Part shown: piece by piece, positions 27,803-35,894 of the stretch | Layout of the letters: each line of letters begins with the position of its first letter | How positions within the stretch are numbered: the stretch's first letter is position 1 | DNA from: an uncultured Pelagibacteraceae bacterium | GTDB taxonomy: Bacteria > Pseudomonadota > Alphaproteobacteria > Pelagibacterales > Pelagibacteraceae | NCBI GenBank assembly: GCA_902588975.1 | Contig: CACIRJ010000006.1 | Location: 30,001-72,867 of the forward strand | Length of the DNA: 42,867 bases | Direction: 5' to 3' | Made by a program: the position numbers and the translations under genes | The notes under the pieces: model-generated | What the model was told of the DNA's origin: nothing | What the model saw: the letters and a program-made list of their open reading frames with translations, nothing else | Database searches by the model: none

Positions 27803-28578
27803 TGGCTTTAATTAAAAAATTTAAAATAAAAAGTTACAAATCGGCAGAGCCTATTGTAGAATTAAAAAATATTTCAGTGTTTTACAATAAAAGACAAATA
27901 ATAGATAATCTGAATTTACAAATTAATAAACAAGAAATCCTTGGTTTGCTTGGACCTAATGGTGTGGGTAAATCGACTATTTTCAATTTGATTACTGGCT
28001 TGAAAGATCCAAATTATGGAGATGTATTTATTGATGGCATAAAATCCACAAAACTGCCGATAAATGAACGTTTTACAAAGTTCAGATTAGGTTTTGTGCC
28101 TCAATATGGAGGACTAATACAGGACTTAAATTTAATGGATAATTTAAAATTAGTTGCTGAGATACATATTAAGGAAAGAGAACTAAGAGAACAAAAGATA
28201 AATAAATTGATTACTCAATTTGAATTTGAGTCACTATTAAGAATTAAAACAAAAAATTTATCCGGAGGACAAAAAAAAAAATTAGTAATTGCAATGGCTT
28301 TAGTAAATGATCCAAAAATTTTGCTTTTGGATGAACCTTTTGCTGCACTTGATATTTTAACTATAAAAATGCTTCAAGAAATAATTATCAATTTGCAATC
28401 CTCAGAACAAATTTCAATAGTTGTTTGCGACCATCAAGCTAGAGATCTCTTGAATTGTGTTGACAGAGCGATAATTTTATCAAATGGAAAAATAATTGCC
28501 TCTGGAAGCCCCAATGAAGTTATAAGTGATAAAAATGCTAAAACAATGTATTTTGGAGATGAATTTAATATAAGTTAA
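27802..28578 (+). CDS. lptB: LPS export ABC transporter ATPase LptB
   Basis: A 258-residue ATPase that powers LPS extraction with LptFG. Walker A GPNGVGKST is at 51-59, the Q-loop is in GFVPQYGG, the signature is LSGGQKKKL, Walker B is KILLLDEPFAALD, and the switch His lies in VVCDHQARD. The first 18 residues are a basic extension not usual in LptB. In many Alphaproteobacteria rpoN follows lptB; here aroA follows 7 nt later, which fits the absence of sigma54 in streamlined SAR11. Confidence 0.95.
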   Translation: MALIKKFKIKSYKSAEPIVELKNISVFYNKRQIIDNLNLQINKQEILGLLGPNGVGKSTIFNLITGLKDPNYGDVFIDGIKSTKLPINERFTKFRLGFVPQYGGLIQDLNLMDNLKLVAEIHIKERELREQKINKLITQFEFESLLRIKTKNLSGGQKKKLVIAMALVNDPKILLLDEPFAALDILTIKMLQEIIINLQSSEQISIVVCDHQARDLLNCVDRAIILSNGKIIASGSPNEVISDKNAKTMYFGDEFNIS

Positions 28579-28585
28579 TTCATCA

Positions 28586-29911
28586 ATGAAAAAATATGTT
28601 GAAATTAATGAAAAAATCAAAAGGTTTAATAATAGTATTTTTGTAAGTGGCGATAAAAGTATTTCTATAAGATGTGTTTTGCTAGCTTCTCAAGGAATTG
28701 GTACTTCAAAGATATATAATTTACTAGAGTCAGAGGATGTAATTAATTCATTAAAATCAATAAAAAAATTAGGAATTGATTACGTAAAATTGAAAAACTG
28801 TTACATTATAAAAGGTTTTGGTTTTGATGGTTACAAAACTGATAGAAAACTAAATATATATTCTGGAAATTCAGGCACTTTTGCTAGACTAGTTTTAGGT
28901 TTGCTGGTCAATTCTAAAAACCAAATAACAATAAAGGGAGATAAAAGTTTATCAAAAAGAGATTTTTCTAGAGTTACGGATCCACTCAAACAATTTGGGG
29001 TTAATATTAGTTCAAATAGGAACTATCTGCCGGTTAAAATTTCAGGGACTGACTTCTTAAGACCGATAAAATATTTTGAAAAAATTGGAAGCGCACAATG
29101 CAAAAGTGCGGTTATTTTTGCTGCACTAAAGACTCCAGGTTTAACGAAAATTAAAGCAAAAAAGTCTAGAAATCATACTGAACTACTATTAAAAGAACTT
29201 GGTCTACCAATTAAAATACTAAGAAAAAAAGTATATGATTATATCGAGGTTAATGGGCAATATAATTTTAAAGGTTTTAATTATATAGTTCCCGGAGATA
29301 TAAGTTCTAGTTCGTTTTTTATAGTTTTAACACTTTTATCTTTGAATTCTCGTTTAATAATTAAAAATGTGAACATAAACGAATCTAGAATAGGAATTAT
29401 AACAATACTCAATAGAATGAATGCAAATATTTTATTAAAAAATAAAAAGAATTATAAAGGTGAAATTACATCAGATATATATGTGAAAAGTGCAAACAAC
29501 CTAAAAGGAATAAAGTGTCCAAAAAGTTTGAATAGCTCAGCAATAGATGAATTTTTGGTTATTTTTTTAGTTGCCGCAAAAGCAAAAGGAATCTCGACAT
29601 TTAAAGATTTAGGAGAGTTAAATAAGAAAGAAAGTCCAAGATTAGATATTGCAGTAAATTTTTTAAAAAGAATAGGTGTGAAAATAATAAGAAGTAAAAA
29701 TGATATAAAAATAATTGGGAATCCAAAATTAGAAATAAATAATAACATGATAATGAAGAACTTTAAAAAGGATCACAGAGTTTTTATGATGTCTTGTGTT
29801 GCTGCTTTAACACTAGGAGGTAAATGGAAGATTTTTGATAAAAACTCAATTAATTCTTCTTTTCCTGAATTTCTTACAATAATTAAAAAACTAGGTGCAA
29901 AAATAAATTGA
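28586..29911 (+). CDS. aroA: 3-phosphoshikimate 1-carboxyvinyltransferase (EPSP synthase)
   Basis: A 441-residue EPSP synthase, sixth step of the shikimate pathway. The S3P/PEP-binding blocks are visible but diverged: GDKSISIR (the His of the usual SxSHR is Ile, with Lys, Ser and Arg kept), GNSGTFAR for the usual GNSGTxxR, SAQCKSA, VPGDISSSSF, the catalytic Asp in AIDEF, KESPR for KESDR, and DHR near the C-terminus. The essential charged residues therefore remain. The cmk start TTG overlaps its stop (TTGA), so the genes are coupled. Confidence 0.93.
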   Translation: MKKYVEINEKIKRFNNSIFVSGDKSISIRCVLLASQGIGTSKIYNLLESEDVINSLKSIKKLGIDYVKLKNCYIIKGFGFDGYKTDRKLNIYSGNSGTFARLVLGLLVNSKNQITIKGDKSLSKRDFSRVTDPLKQFGVNISSNRNYLPVKISGTDFLRPIKYFEKIGSAQCKSAVIFAALKTPGLTKIKAKKSRNHTELLLKELGLPIKILRKKVYDYIEVNGQYNFKGFNYIVPGDISSSSFFIVLTLLSLNSRLIIKNVNINESRIGIITILNRMNANILLKNKKNYKGEITSDIYVKSANNLKGIKCPKSLNSSAIDEFLVIFLVAAKAKGISTFKDLGELNKKESPRLDIAVNFLKRIGVKIIRSKNDIKIIGNPKLEINNNMIMKNFKKDHRVFMMSCVAALTLGGKWKIFDKNSINSSFPEFLTIIKKLGAKIN

Positions 29912-30576
29912 GAGATAAAAAAAAACTAATAACAGTTGCAATTGACTCACCTGCGGCAGCTGGTGCTGGTACTCAAGCAAAATATATTGCTAGAGAATAT
30001 AACTTATTGTATTTAGATACTGGTAAAATTTATAGACTGATTGGAAAAATAAAATTATCTCAAAAAGAAAAATTCAATTACTCATTTATAAAAAAAAAAG
30101 TTAAAAAAATAAATTTAAAAAACTTAAATGATGAGAGTTTAGTTTCAGATGAGGTAGCTAGAAGTGCGTCAATTGTTGCTAAGGATAAAAAAATAAGAAA
30201 AATTATAAAAAACTTTCAGTTAAATTGTGCATATAATCCACCAAAAAAATTTTCAGGATCAGTTCTAGATGGGCGAGACATAACTTCAGTAATAATGAAA
30301 GATGCAATGTTTAAATTTTATATAACAGCTAGTCTAAAAGAAAGGGCTAGAAGAAGACATTTGGAATTTAAAAAACTAAAAAAAACGGTCTCTTATAAGG
30401 ATGTAATAAAAAGCTTGAGAAAAAGGGACTTTCTAGACAAAAATAGAAAGTTTAGTCCATTAAAAAAAACTAAAGATTCAATCTTGATTAATACTTCTAA
30501 ATTAAGTAAGAAAGCGTGCTTTATTAAAATAAAGAGGATAATGGATAAAAAACTTAAAATTAATGGAAATATATAA
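29908..30576 (+). CDS. cmk: Cytidylate kinase with altered P-loop
   Basis: CMP/dCMP kinase, 222 residues from a TTG start. The TTG overlaps the aroA stop and has an AGGTG element about 12 nt upstream. The fold is recognisable: YLDTGKIYR (CMP site), LDGRDIT, RARRRH lid, and RKFSPLKKTKDSI. The P-loop is unusual. The family has GPAASGKGT, whereas this protein reads SPAAAGAGT, so the Walker A lysine that contacts ATP phosphates is Ala. I checked the codons (GCT GGT GCT GGT ACT). The rest looks well conserved, so it is unlikely to be a pseudogene. It precedes rpsA and ihfB, the standard cmk-rpsA-ihfB order. Confidence 0.9.
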   Translation: MRDKKKLITVAIDSPAAAGAGTQAKYIAREYNLLYLDTGKIYRLIGKIKLSQKEKFNYSFIKKKVKKINLKNLNDESLVSDEVARSASIVAKDKKIRKIIKNFQLNCAYNPPKKFSGSVLDGRDITSVIMKDAMFKFYITASLKERARRRHLEFKKLKKTVSYKDVIKSLRKRDFLDKNRKFSPLKKTKDSILINTSKLSKKACFIKIKRIMDKKLKINGNI

Positions 30577-32299
30577 AGATTTAAATACGCCAAAAAATCA
30601 AGAATTTGAAAAGCTTCTGAATTCCCAACTATCGCAGAACAAAATTGAAGAGGGAAAAATAATTGAAGGAAAAATAACCAAAATAACTGAAAAATTTGTT
30701 TTTGTATTTATTCCAGGTCTAAAAAGTGAGCCAATCGTAGACATTAATGAATTAAAAATGATTGGGTTGAAAGATAATATTAAAGTTGGTGAAAAAATTC
30801 CAGTTCTACTTGAAAAAATAGAGGATAAAAATGGCGAAGTTGTAGTTTCTGCAATTAAGGCACAAAAAATAAAAGGCTGGTACGAATTAGAGAAAGCATA
30901 CGAAAATAATGCTTCTATAATTGGAAAGATAACAAGTAAATGCAAAGGTGGTGTTATAGTTGAACATATTGATACTGGATCTCTAATGTTTTGTCCAGGC
31001 TCGCAGATAAGTGAGCGACCTTTAAAAAGTATTGATCATCTAATTGGTGTCGAACAGCAATTCGCAATCATAAAATTAGACAAGCTGAGAGGTAATGCAT
31101 GTGTATCTAGAAGACAGATAGTTTCATCAAACAAAAGAGAAGATAAAGCAAAAATAATTGAGAAATTTAAAGTGGGAGATATTATTAAAGATGCTGTCGT
31201 TAAAGGCTACTCTTCATTTGGGTGTTTTTTCGAGGTAAATAATGAAATTGATGTACTTGTTCATTTGCAGGAAATTTCATATTCTAGAGTTAATCATCCT
31301 GATGAAATATTCAACGTGGGGGAGCGTCATGATTTAAAAGTGATTTCAATTGATAAAGAGAAACTTCAAATTGGATGTTCTATTAAACAGTTATCTCCAG
31401 ATCCTTTTGAGCACATTGGAAATTATGAAATTGGTAAAAAATATAAAGTCAAGGTTGATAAAATTACAGACTATGGCTGTTTTTGTTCTCTTGAGCCAGG
31501 ACTAAGTACTTTGTTGCACAGTAGTGAAATGAGTTGGACAAAAAGAAATATTGTGCCAAAAAAATTATTTAAAGTTGGTGATACCATATGGTGTGTTATA
31601 ACAGAAATAGATAAGGAAAAACGACGTATCGCTATTTCTCACAAACTTACAATAGAAAATCCATATGAAGAACTTATGAAAAAGTTTCCAGAAGGCAGTG
31701 AAATTGATGGAGTGGTATCAAGTTTAAATGAATATGCTTTATATGTAAAACTGAATGATTTTGATATAGATGGTTTCCTTCATGCTAATGACTTGAGTTA
31801 TTCAAATAATTCTGAAGAAGAACTTAAAAAATATAAAAAAGGTGATAAACTAAAAGTTAAAGTTTTAGAAATTAAAAAAGATGAGCAAAAAGTAAGAGTT
31901 GGGCTAAAACAACTTGAAAAAGATCCGTTTGAATTCTTTAAGGATAAAAAAGTTAACGATATAATTACCGTCCAAGTAGTATCCTCAGATAACAAAGGAT
32001 TAACTGTTAAGCCAGAAGGATGTGAAATGGAGTTCTTAATAAAAAAATCTAATATAGCAGTTTCCTCACAAGATAGTCGCCCGTCAAGGTTCGTTGGTTC
32101 GGAGCGAATTGATTGTGCAGTACAAGACCTAAGTTACGAGAAAAGGAAAGTAAGTTTAAGTATTAAGTTACTGGAGGAACTTCAAAACAAAGAAGCTGTT
32201 TCAAAATTTTCAAGTCCGTTGAGTGGCAAAAATCTTCCTTTTTCGTCATTATCCGAAAAGTTAGTTAATAAAAAAAATAAAGAAAAGGATGAAAAGTAA
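30563..32299 (+). CDS. rpsA: 30S ribosomal protein S1
   Basis: A 578-residue S1 protein with six OB-fold S1 repeats, which melts mRNA structure and recruits messages to the 30S subunit. Repeats are marked by patterns such as GKITKITEKFVFVFIPG, DAVVKGYSSFGCFFEV, KVDKITDYGCFCSLEPG and GVVSSLNEYALYVKL, each followed by a conserved basic strand. The ATG overlaps the end of cmk by 14 nt and no leader exists, so translation is coupled to cmk unless an internal promoter is used. In an organism with few strong SD sites, S1 is expected to matter for initiation. Confidence 0.95.
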   Translation: MEIYKDLNTPKNQEFEKLLNSQLSQNKIEEGKIIEGKITKITEKFVFVFIPGLKSEPIVDINELKMIGLKDNIKVGEKIPVLLEKIEDKNGEVVVSAIKAQKIKGWYELEKAYENNASIIGKITSKCKGGVIVEHIDTGSLMFCPGSQISERPLKSIDHLIGVEQQFAIIKLDKLRGNACVSRRQIVSSNKREDKAKIIEKFKVGDIIKDAVVKGYSSFGCFFEVNNEIDVLVHLQEISYSRVNHPDEIFNVGERHDLKVISIDKEKLQIGCSIKQLSPDPFEHIGNYEIGKKYKVKVDKITDYGCFCSLEPGLSTLLHSSEMSWTKRNIVPKKLFKVGDTIWCVITEIDKEKRRIAISHKLTIENPYEELMKKFPEGSEIDGVVSSLNEYALYVKLNDFDIDGFLHANDLSYSNNSEEELKKYKKGDKLKVKVLEIKKDEQKVRVGLKQLEKDPFEFFKDKKVNDIITVQVVSSDNKGLTVKPEGCEMEFLIKKSNIAVSSQDSRPSRFVGSERIDCAVQDLSYEKRKVSLSIKLLEELQNKEAVSKFSSPLSGKNLPFSSLSEKLVNKKNKEKDEK

Positions 32300-32303
32300 C
32301 TAG

Positions 32304-32588
32304 TTGGCCACCAAAAAATCAGATCTTTTAAATAAACTAGCAAAATCTTATCCAAATTTTATCAGAAAAGACTTAAATAAATTAGTTGATATTCTAATAA
32401 ACGAGATGAGTGACTCACTTAAAAGAGGAGAAAGAGTTGAATTAAGAGATATTTTTACCATAGAACCAAAATTAAAGAAGGCAAGATATGCACGTAATCC
32501 AAAGAATAATGAAAAAATATTAGTTAAAGAAAAATATTCTATCTTATTTAAAGCATCAAAATATTGGTCGAAAAAAATAAATGAGTAA
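32304..32588 (+). CDS. ihfB: Integration host factor beta-type subunit
   Basis: A 94-residue HU/IHF family DNA-bending protein starting at TTG, with AAGGATG about 15 nt upstream. It has the N-terminal helical dimer region (KKSDLLNKLAKSYPNFIRKDLNKLVD), the beta-saddle and the arm with the intercalating Pro in ARNPKNNEKI. Assignment to the beta subunit follows from position directly after rpsA, which is conserved in Proteobacteria; by sequence alone a generic HU-like label is possible. It overlaps pyrF by 8 nt. Confidence 0.88.
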   Translation: MATKKSDLLNKLAKSYPNFIRKDLNKLVDILINEMSDSLKRGERVELRDIFTIEPKLKKARYARNPKNNEKILVKEKYSILFKASKYWSKKINE

Positions 32589-33252
32589 ATATAAAGTATT
32601 CATTGCTTGTGATAGTAAAAAAGTTTCTGATGTAAAAAAGGTAATAAAATATTCTCAAAATAATAATCTAAAAATTGGATATAAGTTTGGTTTAGAATTT
32701 TTAAATTCGAAGAATGGAAGAAATTTTGTATCAAATTTAAAGAATAAGACAATTTTTGCTGATTTAAAACTTCATGATATCCCTAATACGTGCGCATCAG
32801 CAGTAGATGCTATACAAGATTTAAAAGTTAATTATTTAACAATGCATATCAGCTCAGGCATTGAGGCTCTTAAGTCTGTAAAAAAAGTATCCGGCAATAT
32901 TAAGATAGTTGGTGTAACAATACTTACCTCCTTGGATAATAAAGCTTTAAAAGAAATTGGTTTTAATAAAGATGTAAAAAAATTAGTGCTTCAACAAGCA
33001 AAATTAGCAAGTAAAGCTAAACTTGATGCCATAGTGTGTAGTGCCCAAGAGGTAAAATTAGTAAAAAAAGTATTTAAAAAAGAAATAATAACTCCTGGGA
33101 TAAGATTTAGCTCAAATATAAATGATCAAAAAAGAACTTTAACTCCTAAGCAAGCTTATAGAAATGGTGCAGATTGGTTAGTAATAGGAAGAGATATTAC
33201 TAAAGGCAACATCAAAAAAAATGTACAAACATTAATTGATCACTTAAATTAA
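32581..33252 (+). CDS. pyrF: Orotidine 5'-phosphate decarboxylase
   Basis: A 223-residue OMP decarboxylase, last step to UMP. The catalytic Lys/Asp array is intact in FADLKLHDIPNT. IACDSKKV at the N-terminus supplies the first Asp, and TPGIRF plus GADWLVIGRDIT form the phosphate grip near the C-terminus. Length is normal. Its place before trpF is the usual alphaproteobacterial arrangement. It overlaps ihfB by 8 nt and trpF by 1 nt. Confidence 0.95.
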   Translation: MSKYKVFIACDSKKVSDVKKVIKYSQNNNLKIGYKFGLEFLNSKNGRNFVSNLKNKTIFADLKLHDIPNTCASAVDAIQDLKVNYLTMHISSGIEALKSVKKVSGNIKIVGVTILTSLDNKALKEIGFNKDVKKLVLQQAKLASKAKLDAIVCSAQEVKLVKKVFKKEIITPGIRFSSNINDQKRTLTPKQAYRNGADWLVIGRDITKGNIKKNVQTLIDHLN

Positions 33253-33869
33253 TGATCAAAGGTTTGAAAATTTGTGGGGTTTCTGATCCTAAAACATTAA
33301 ACTATATTTTAGATCATAGACACAAACCTTCTATGATTGGTTTTATAACGAATTATGAAAAAAGTAGAAGATTTGTTGAATATGAAAAATTAAAAGATTT
33401 GATTTACGTTGATAAGAAAAATGTAAGTTTTGTCTCTGTGCTTGTAAACCCAAACGATGAAATTTTAGAAAAGATTAAAGACTTAAATTTTGACTATTAT
33501 CAGCTTTACGACGTAGATCCTAAAAGAACTGAGGAAATTAAATCAAAATATAAAATAAAAATAATAACTGCAATTACCGTTTCTATTAAAGATGATGTAG
33601 TAAAATATAAAGAATATTCAGATATATCAGATGTGATTTTATTTGACTCAAAAGGTTATCATAAATCTGAAAGTTTTGATCATAATTTACTAAATGAAGT
33701 GCCTGATGAAATGGATAAAATGATTGCAGGAAATATCCAAATAGATGATATTCCTAGTTTTAAAAATAAAAACTTTATGATTGATCTTAGTGGAGCGATC
33801 GAAGATGAAAATGGAAAAAAAGATATAATTAAAATTGATAAATTGTTAAACTTGTCTGCAAAAATATGA
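33252..33869 (+). CDS. trpF: Phosphoribosylanthranilate isomerase, divergent
   Basis: A 205-residue TIM-barrel protein placed as TrpF, which isomerises PRA to CdRP in tryptophan synthesis. The catalytic Cys is C8 (LKICGVSDP) and the general-acid Asp is D132 (ILFDSKG), both retained. Other family motifs are altered: the usual QLHGxE reads QLYDVD (84-89), AGGL reads AGNI (159-162), and DxSSGxE reads DLSGAIE (178-184). The first substitutions affect substrate-pocket loops, so activity or specificity may differ. It overlaps trpB by 4 nt, consistent with coupled translation of trpFBA. Confidence 0.85.
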   Translation: MIKGLKICGVSDPKTLNYILDHRHKPSMIGFITNYEKSRRFVEYEKLKDLIYVDKKNVSFVSVLVNPNDEILEKIKDLNFDYYQLYDVDPKRTEEIKSKYKIKIITAITVSIKDDVVKYKEYSDISDVILFDSKGYHKSESFDHNLLNEVPDEMDKMIAGNIQIDDIPSFKNKNFMIDLSGAIEDENGKKDIIKIDKLLNLSAKI

Positions 33870-35110
33870 AACTTAAAAAAGGAGTTCCTGTAATAGACCA
33901 AGGTAATAAACTTGGATTTTGGGGAGGAAAATTTGGAGGAAACTTTGTTCCTGAAACATTAAAAAAACCTATCGAAGATTTAGAAGTACTATTTAACAAA
34001 CTTAAAAAAGATAAAAAATTTATACAAGAAAGAGATAAATATTTTAAAAATTGGATTGGTGTACCTACTCGATTTATTAAATTAGAAAATTTGACAAAAC
34101 ATGTTGGTGGAGCTCAAATTTGGTCTAAAGTTGTTTCAGATGCAAATGGTGGGGCACACAAAGTCTACAACGCAACTGTTCATTGTTTACTTGCAAAACG
34201 CTCTGGTAAAAAAGTTATAATTGGGGACACGGGCGCTGGGTATGCGGGTAAAATGTTAAGTATGGCTGCAAAAAAGTTTGGTCTTAAATGTAAAATTTTC
34301 ATGGGTGCAAAAGATATTGCAAGACAACAACCAAATGTAAAAGCGATGAAAAAAAATGGTGCTGAGGTAGTTCCGGTTTATTCAGGAAGTCAAACGCTTG
34401 TGGATGCTGTTTCAGAGTGTATGAGGTTCTGGGTTGCTAATTGCGATACTACAGCCATGTGTGTTGGAAGCACAGTTGGACCAGCTGTTTTTGTTCGTAT
34501 TTGTGGATGGAGTACTAGTCAAATTTCAAGAGAGTTAAAAGTTCAATTAATTGATGAGTTTGGATCAATTCCAAAAAAACTAAAACTTTACAATTGTGTG
34601 GGTGGTGGAAGTTCAAGTTTTGGGTTTTGGAATGAGTTTATGGATTATGATAAAAAACAATGTGAATTTATTGGCGTAGAAGCTGGAGGGCCTGCAAAAA
34701 GCAAAAAACATGCAGCACCTTTAACTTATGGTTCTAAAATTGGAATTCTACATGGTGCAGCACAGTATGTTAATCAAAACTCAGATGGACAAATAGAAGA
34801 GACAGAATCTATTTCAGCAGGTTTGGATTACCCTGGAATTTCTCCGCTTCATTGTTTTTTAAAAGACACAAAGAGAGCTAGATATACTGCAGCAAGTGAT
34901 GAACAAGCATTAGAAGCTTACAAACTTGTTACAAGATTTGAAAAATTAAGGCCATCTCTTGAACCTAGTCATGCATTCGCTGTTGCTATATCTGAATCTA
35001 AAAAATTGAGCAAAGATACGATCGTAGTAGTTAACAGTTGTGGTGATGCTTACAAGGACCGAGGAATTTTAGAGAAAAGATTAGGAAAAAAATATGTTAA
35101 ATCCAATTAG
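33866..35110 (+). CDS. trpB: Tryptophan synthase beta-like PLP enzyme with non-canonical active site
   Basis: A 414-residue fold type II PLP enzyme in the trpB position. The frame is uninterrupted and overall length is normal. Kept: the PLP lysine K99 (GGAHKVYNA), R153 (ARQQPN), D321 (SAGLDYPG), the phosphate loop VGGGSS (245-250), and the Glu in SLEPSHA. Changed against the near-invariant family pattern: catalytic Glu109 is D121 (GDTGAG for AETGAG), QHG of the carboxylate loop is YAG (126-128), GPHPYP is GPAVFV (205-210), Ser377 contacting the pyridine nitrogen is C392 (NSCGDAYKD for NLSGRGDKD), and KREDLxHTG is KVVSDANGG (88-96). It may be a rewired TrpB or an enzyme with another nucleophile; context favours homology, not identity of function. 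Confidence 0.82.
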   Translation: MKLKKGVPVIDQGNKLGFWGGKFGGNFVPETLKKPIEDLEVLFNKLKKDKKFIQERDKYFKNWIGVPTRFIKLENLTKHVGGAQIWSKVVSDANGGAHKVYNATVHCLLAKRSGKKVIIGDTGAGYAGKMLSMAAKKFGLKCKIFMGAKDIARQQPNVKAMKKNGAEVVPVYSGSQTLVDAVSECMRFWVANCDTTAMCVGSTVGPAVFVRICGWSTSQISRELKVQLIDEFGSIPKKLKLYNCVGGGSSSFGFWNEFMDYDKKQCEFIGVEAGGPAKSKKHAAPLTYGSKIGILHGAAQYVNQNSDGQIEETESISAGLDYPGISPLHCFLKDTKRARYTAASDEQALEAYKLVTRFEKLRPSLEPSHAFAVAISESKKLSKDTIVVVNSCGDAYKDRGILEKRLGKKYVKSN

Positions 35111-35894
35111 TGTAGCATTTAAAAAAGCAAAACAAGAAAATAGGCCAGCTTTACTAACTTATATTGTTGCTGGAGATAGCACAAAAAAACAGTCATTGGA
35201 TATATTAAAATCAATTTCTAAAAATGCAGATATTTTAGAGTTAGGTATACCACACAACACACCTGTAGCAGATGGCAGTCAAATCCAAACAAGTTCATAT
35301 AGAGCAATTAAAAATGGAATGAAAATGAATGACATTTTTAAAATCGTAAAAGACTTTAAAAAATCAAATAAAGATAAGCCAATTATATTGATGGGTTATT
35401 TCAATATGATTTTTCAATATGGCGAAAATAATTTTTTAAATAAATGTAATTCTTCAGGTGTAAATGGATTAATAGTTGTAGACTTACCTTGGCCAGAAAA
35501 TAAGGACTTTGCTAAGAAATGTAAAAAAAAATCAATTTATTTTATTCAACTTTTATCACCAACAACAACAATTAAAAGGCTTAAAAAAATTATAAAAGAC
35601 TCTCATCCTATGAATTATTTTATATCAATGTTGAGTACAACAGGTGGTAAATTAAAAGTATCACCTAATCATATATTAAAAAATTATACCAAAATAAAAA
35701 AAATTGATCCGAAAAAAGAAATTGTTATTGGTTTTGGAATCACCGAAAAAACTATTGGCAAACTCAAATCTGCAGATGGATTGGTTGTTGGAAGTGCTAT
35801 TTGTAAGGAAATTAGCAAGAGTTTAAAATATAGACAAAATCCTGTCACAAATGTAAGTAAGCTAGTAAAAAAATTAAAAAATAAAATTCTATGA
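35094..35894 (+). CDS. trpA: Tryptophan synthase alpha subunit, divergent
   Basis: A 266-residue TIM barrel in the TrpA position, expected to split indole-3-glycerol phosphate to indole. Both catalytic acids are present and happen to keep the Salmonella numbering: E49 (ILELGIP) and D60 (VADG). The loop-2 motif FSDP is HNTP (54-57), so Asp56, the partner of beta-Lys167 in the alpha-beta salt bridge, is Thr; the beta partner is also lost. The phosphate site GSAI and the loop-6 Thr (STTGG) are kept. It overlaps trpB by 17 nt and accD by 4 nt. Function as indole former remains plausible. Confidence 0.86.
   Translation: MLNPISVAFKKAKQENRPALLTYIVAGDSTKKQSLDILKSISKNADILELGIPHNTPVADGSQIQTSSYRAIKNGMKMNDIFKIVKDFKKSNKDKPIILMGYFNMIFQYGENNFLNKCNSSGVNGLIVVDLPWPENKDFAKKCKKKSIYFIQLLSPTTTIKRLKKIIKDSHPMNYFISMLSTTGGKLKVSPNHILKNYTKIKKIDPKKEIVIGFGITEKTIGKLKSADGLVVGSAICKEISKSLKYRQNPVTNVSKLVKKLKNKIL

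Noticed and set aside
33866..35110. trpB as a pseudogene
   Set aside because: No frameshift or internal stop, normal length, retained PLP lysine and glycine loop, and tight overlaps with both neighbours argue for a translated protein.
33866..35110. Assignment to the TrpB2 class
   Set aside because: The length is 414 residues and the N-terminal FVPETL and SAGLDYPG blocks are of the TrpB1 type; TrpB2 signature regions are not seen.
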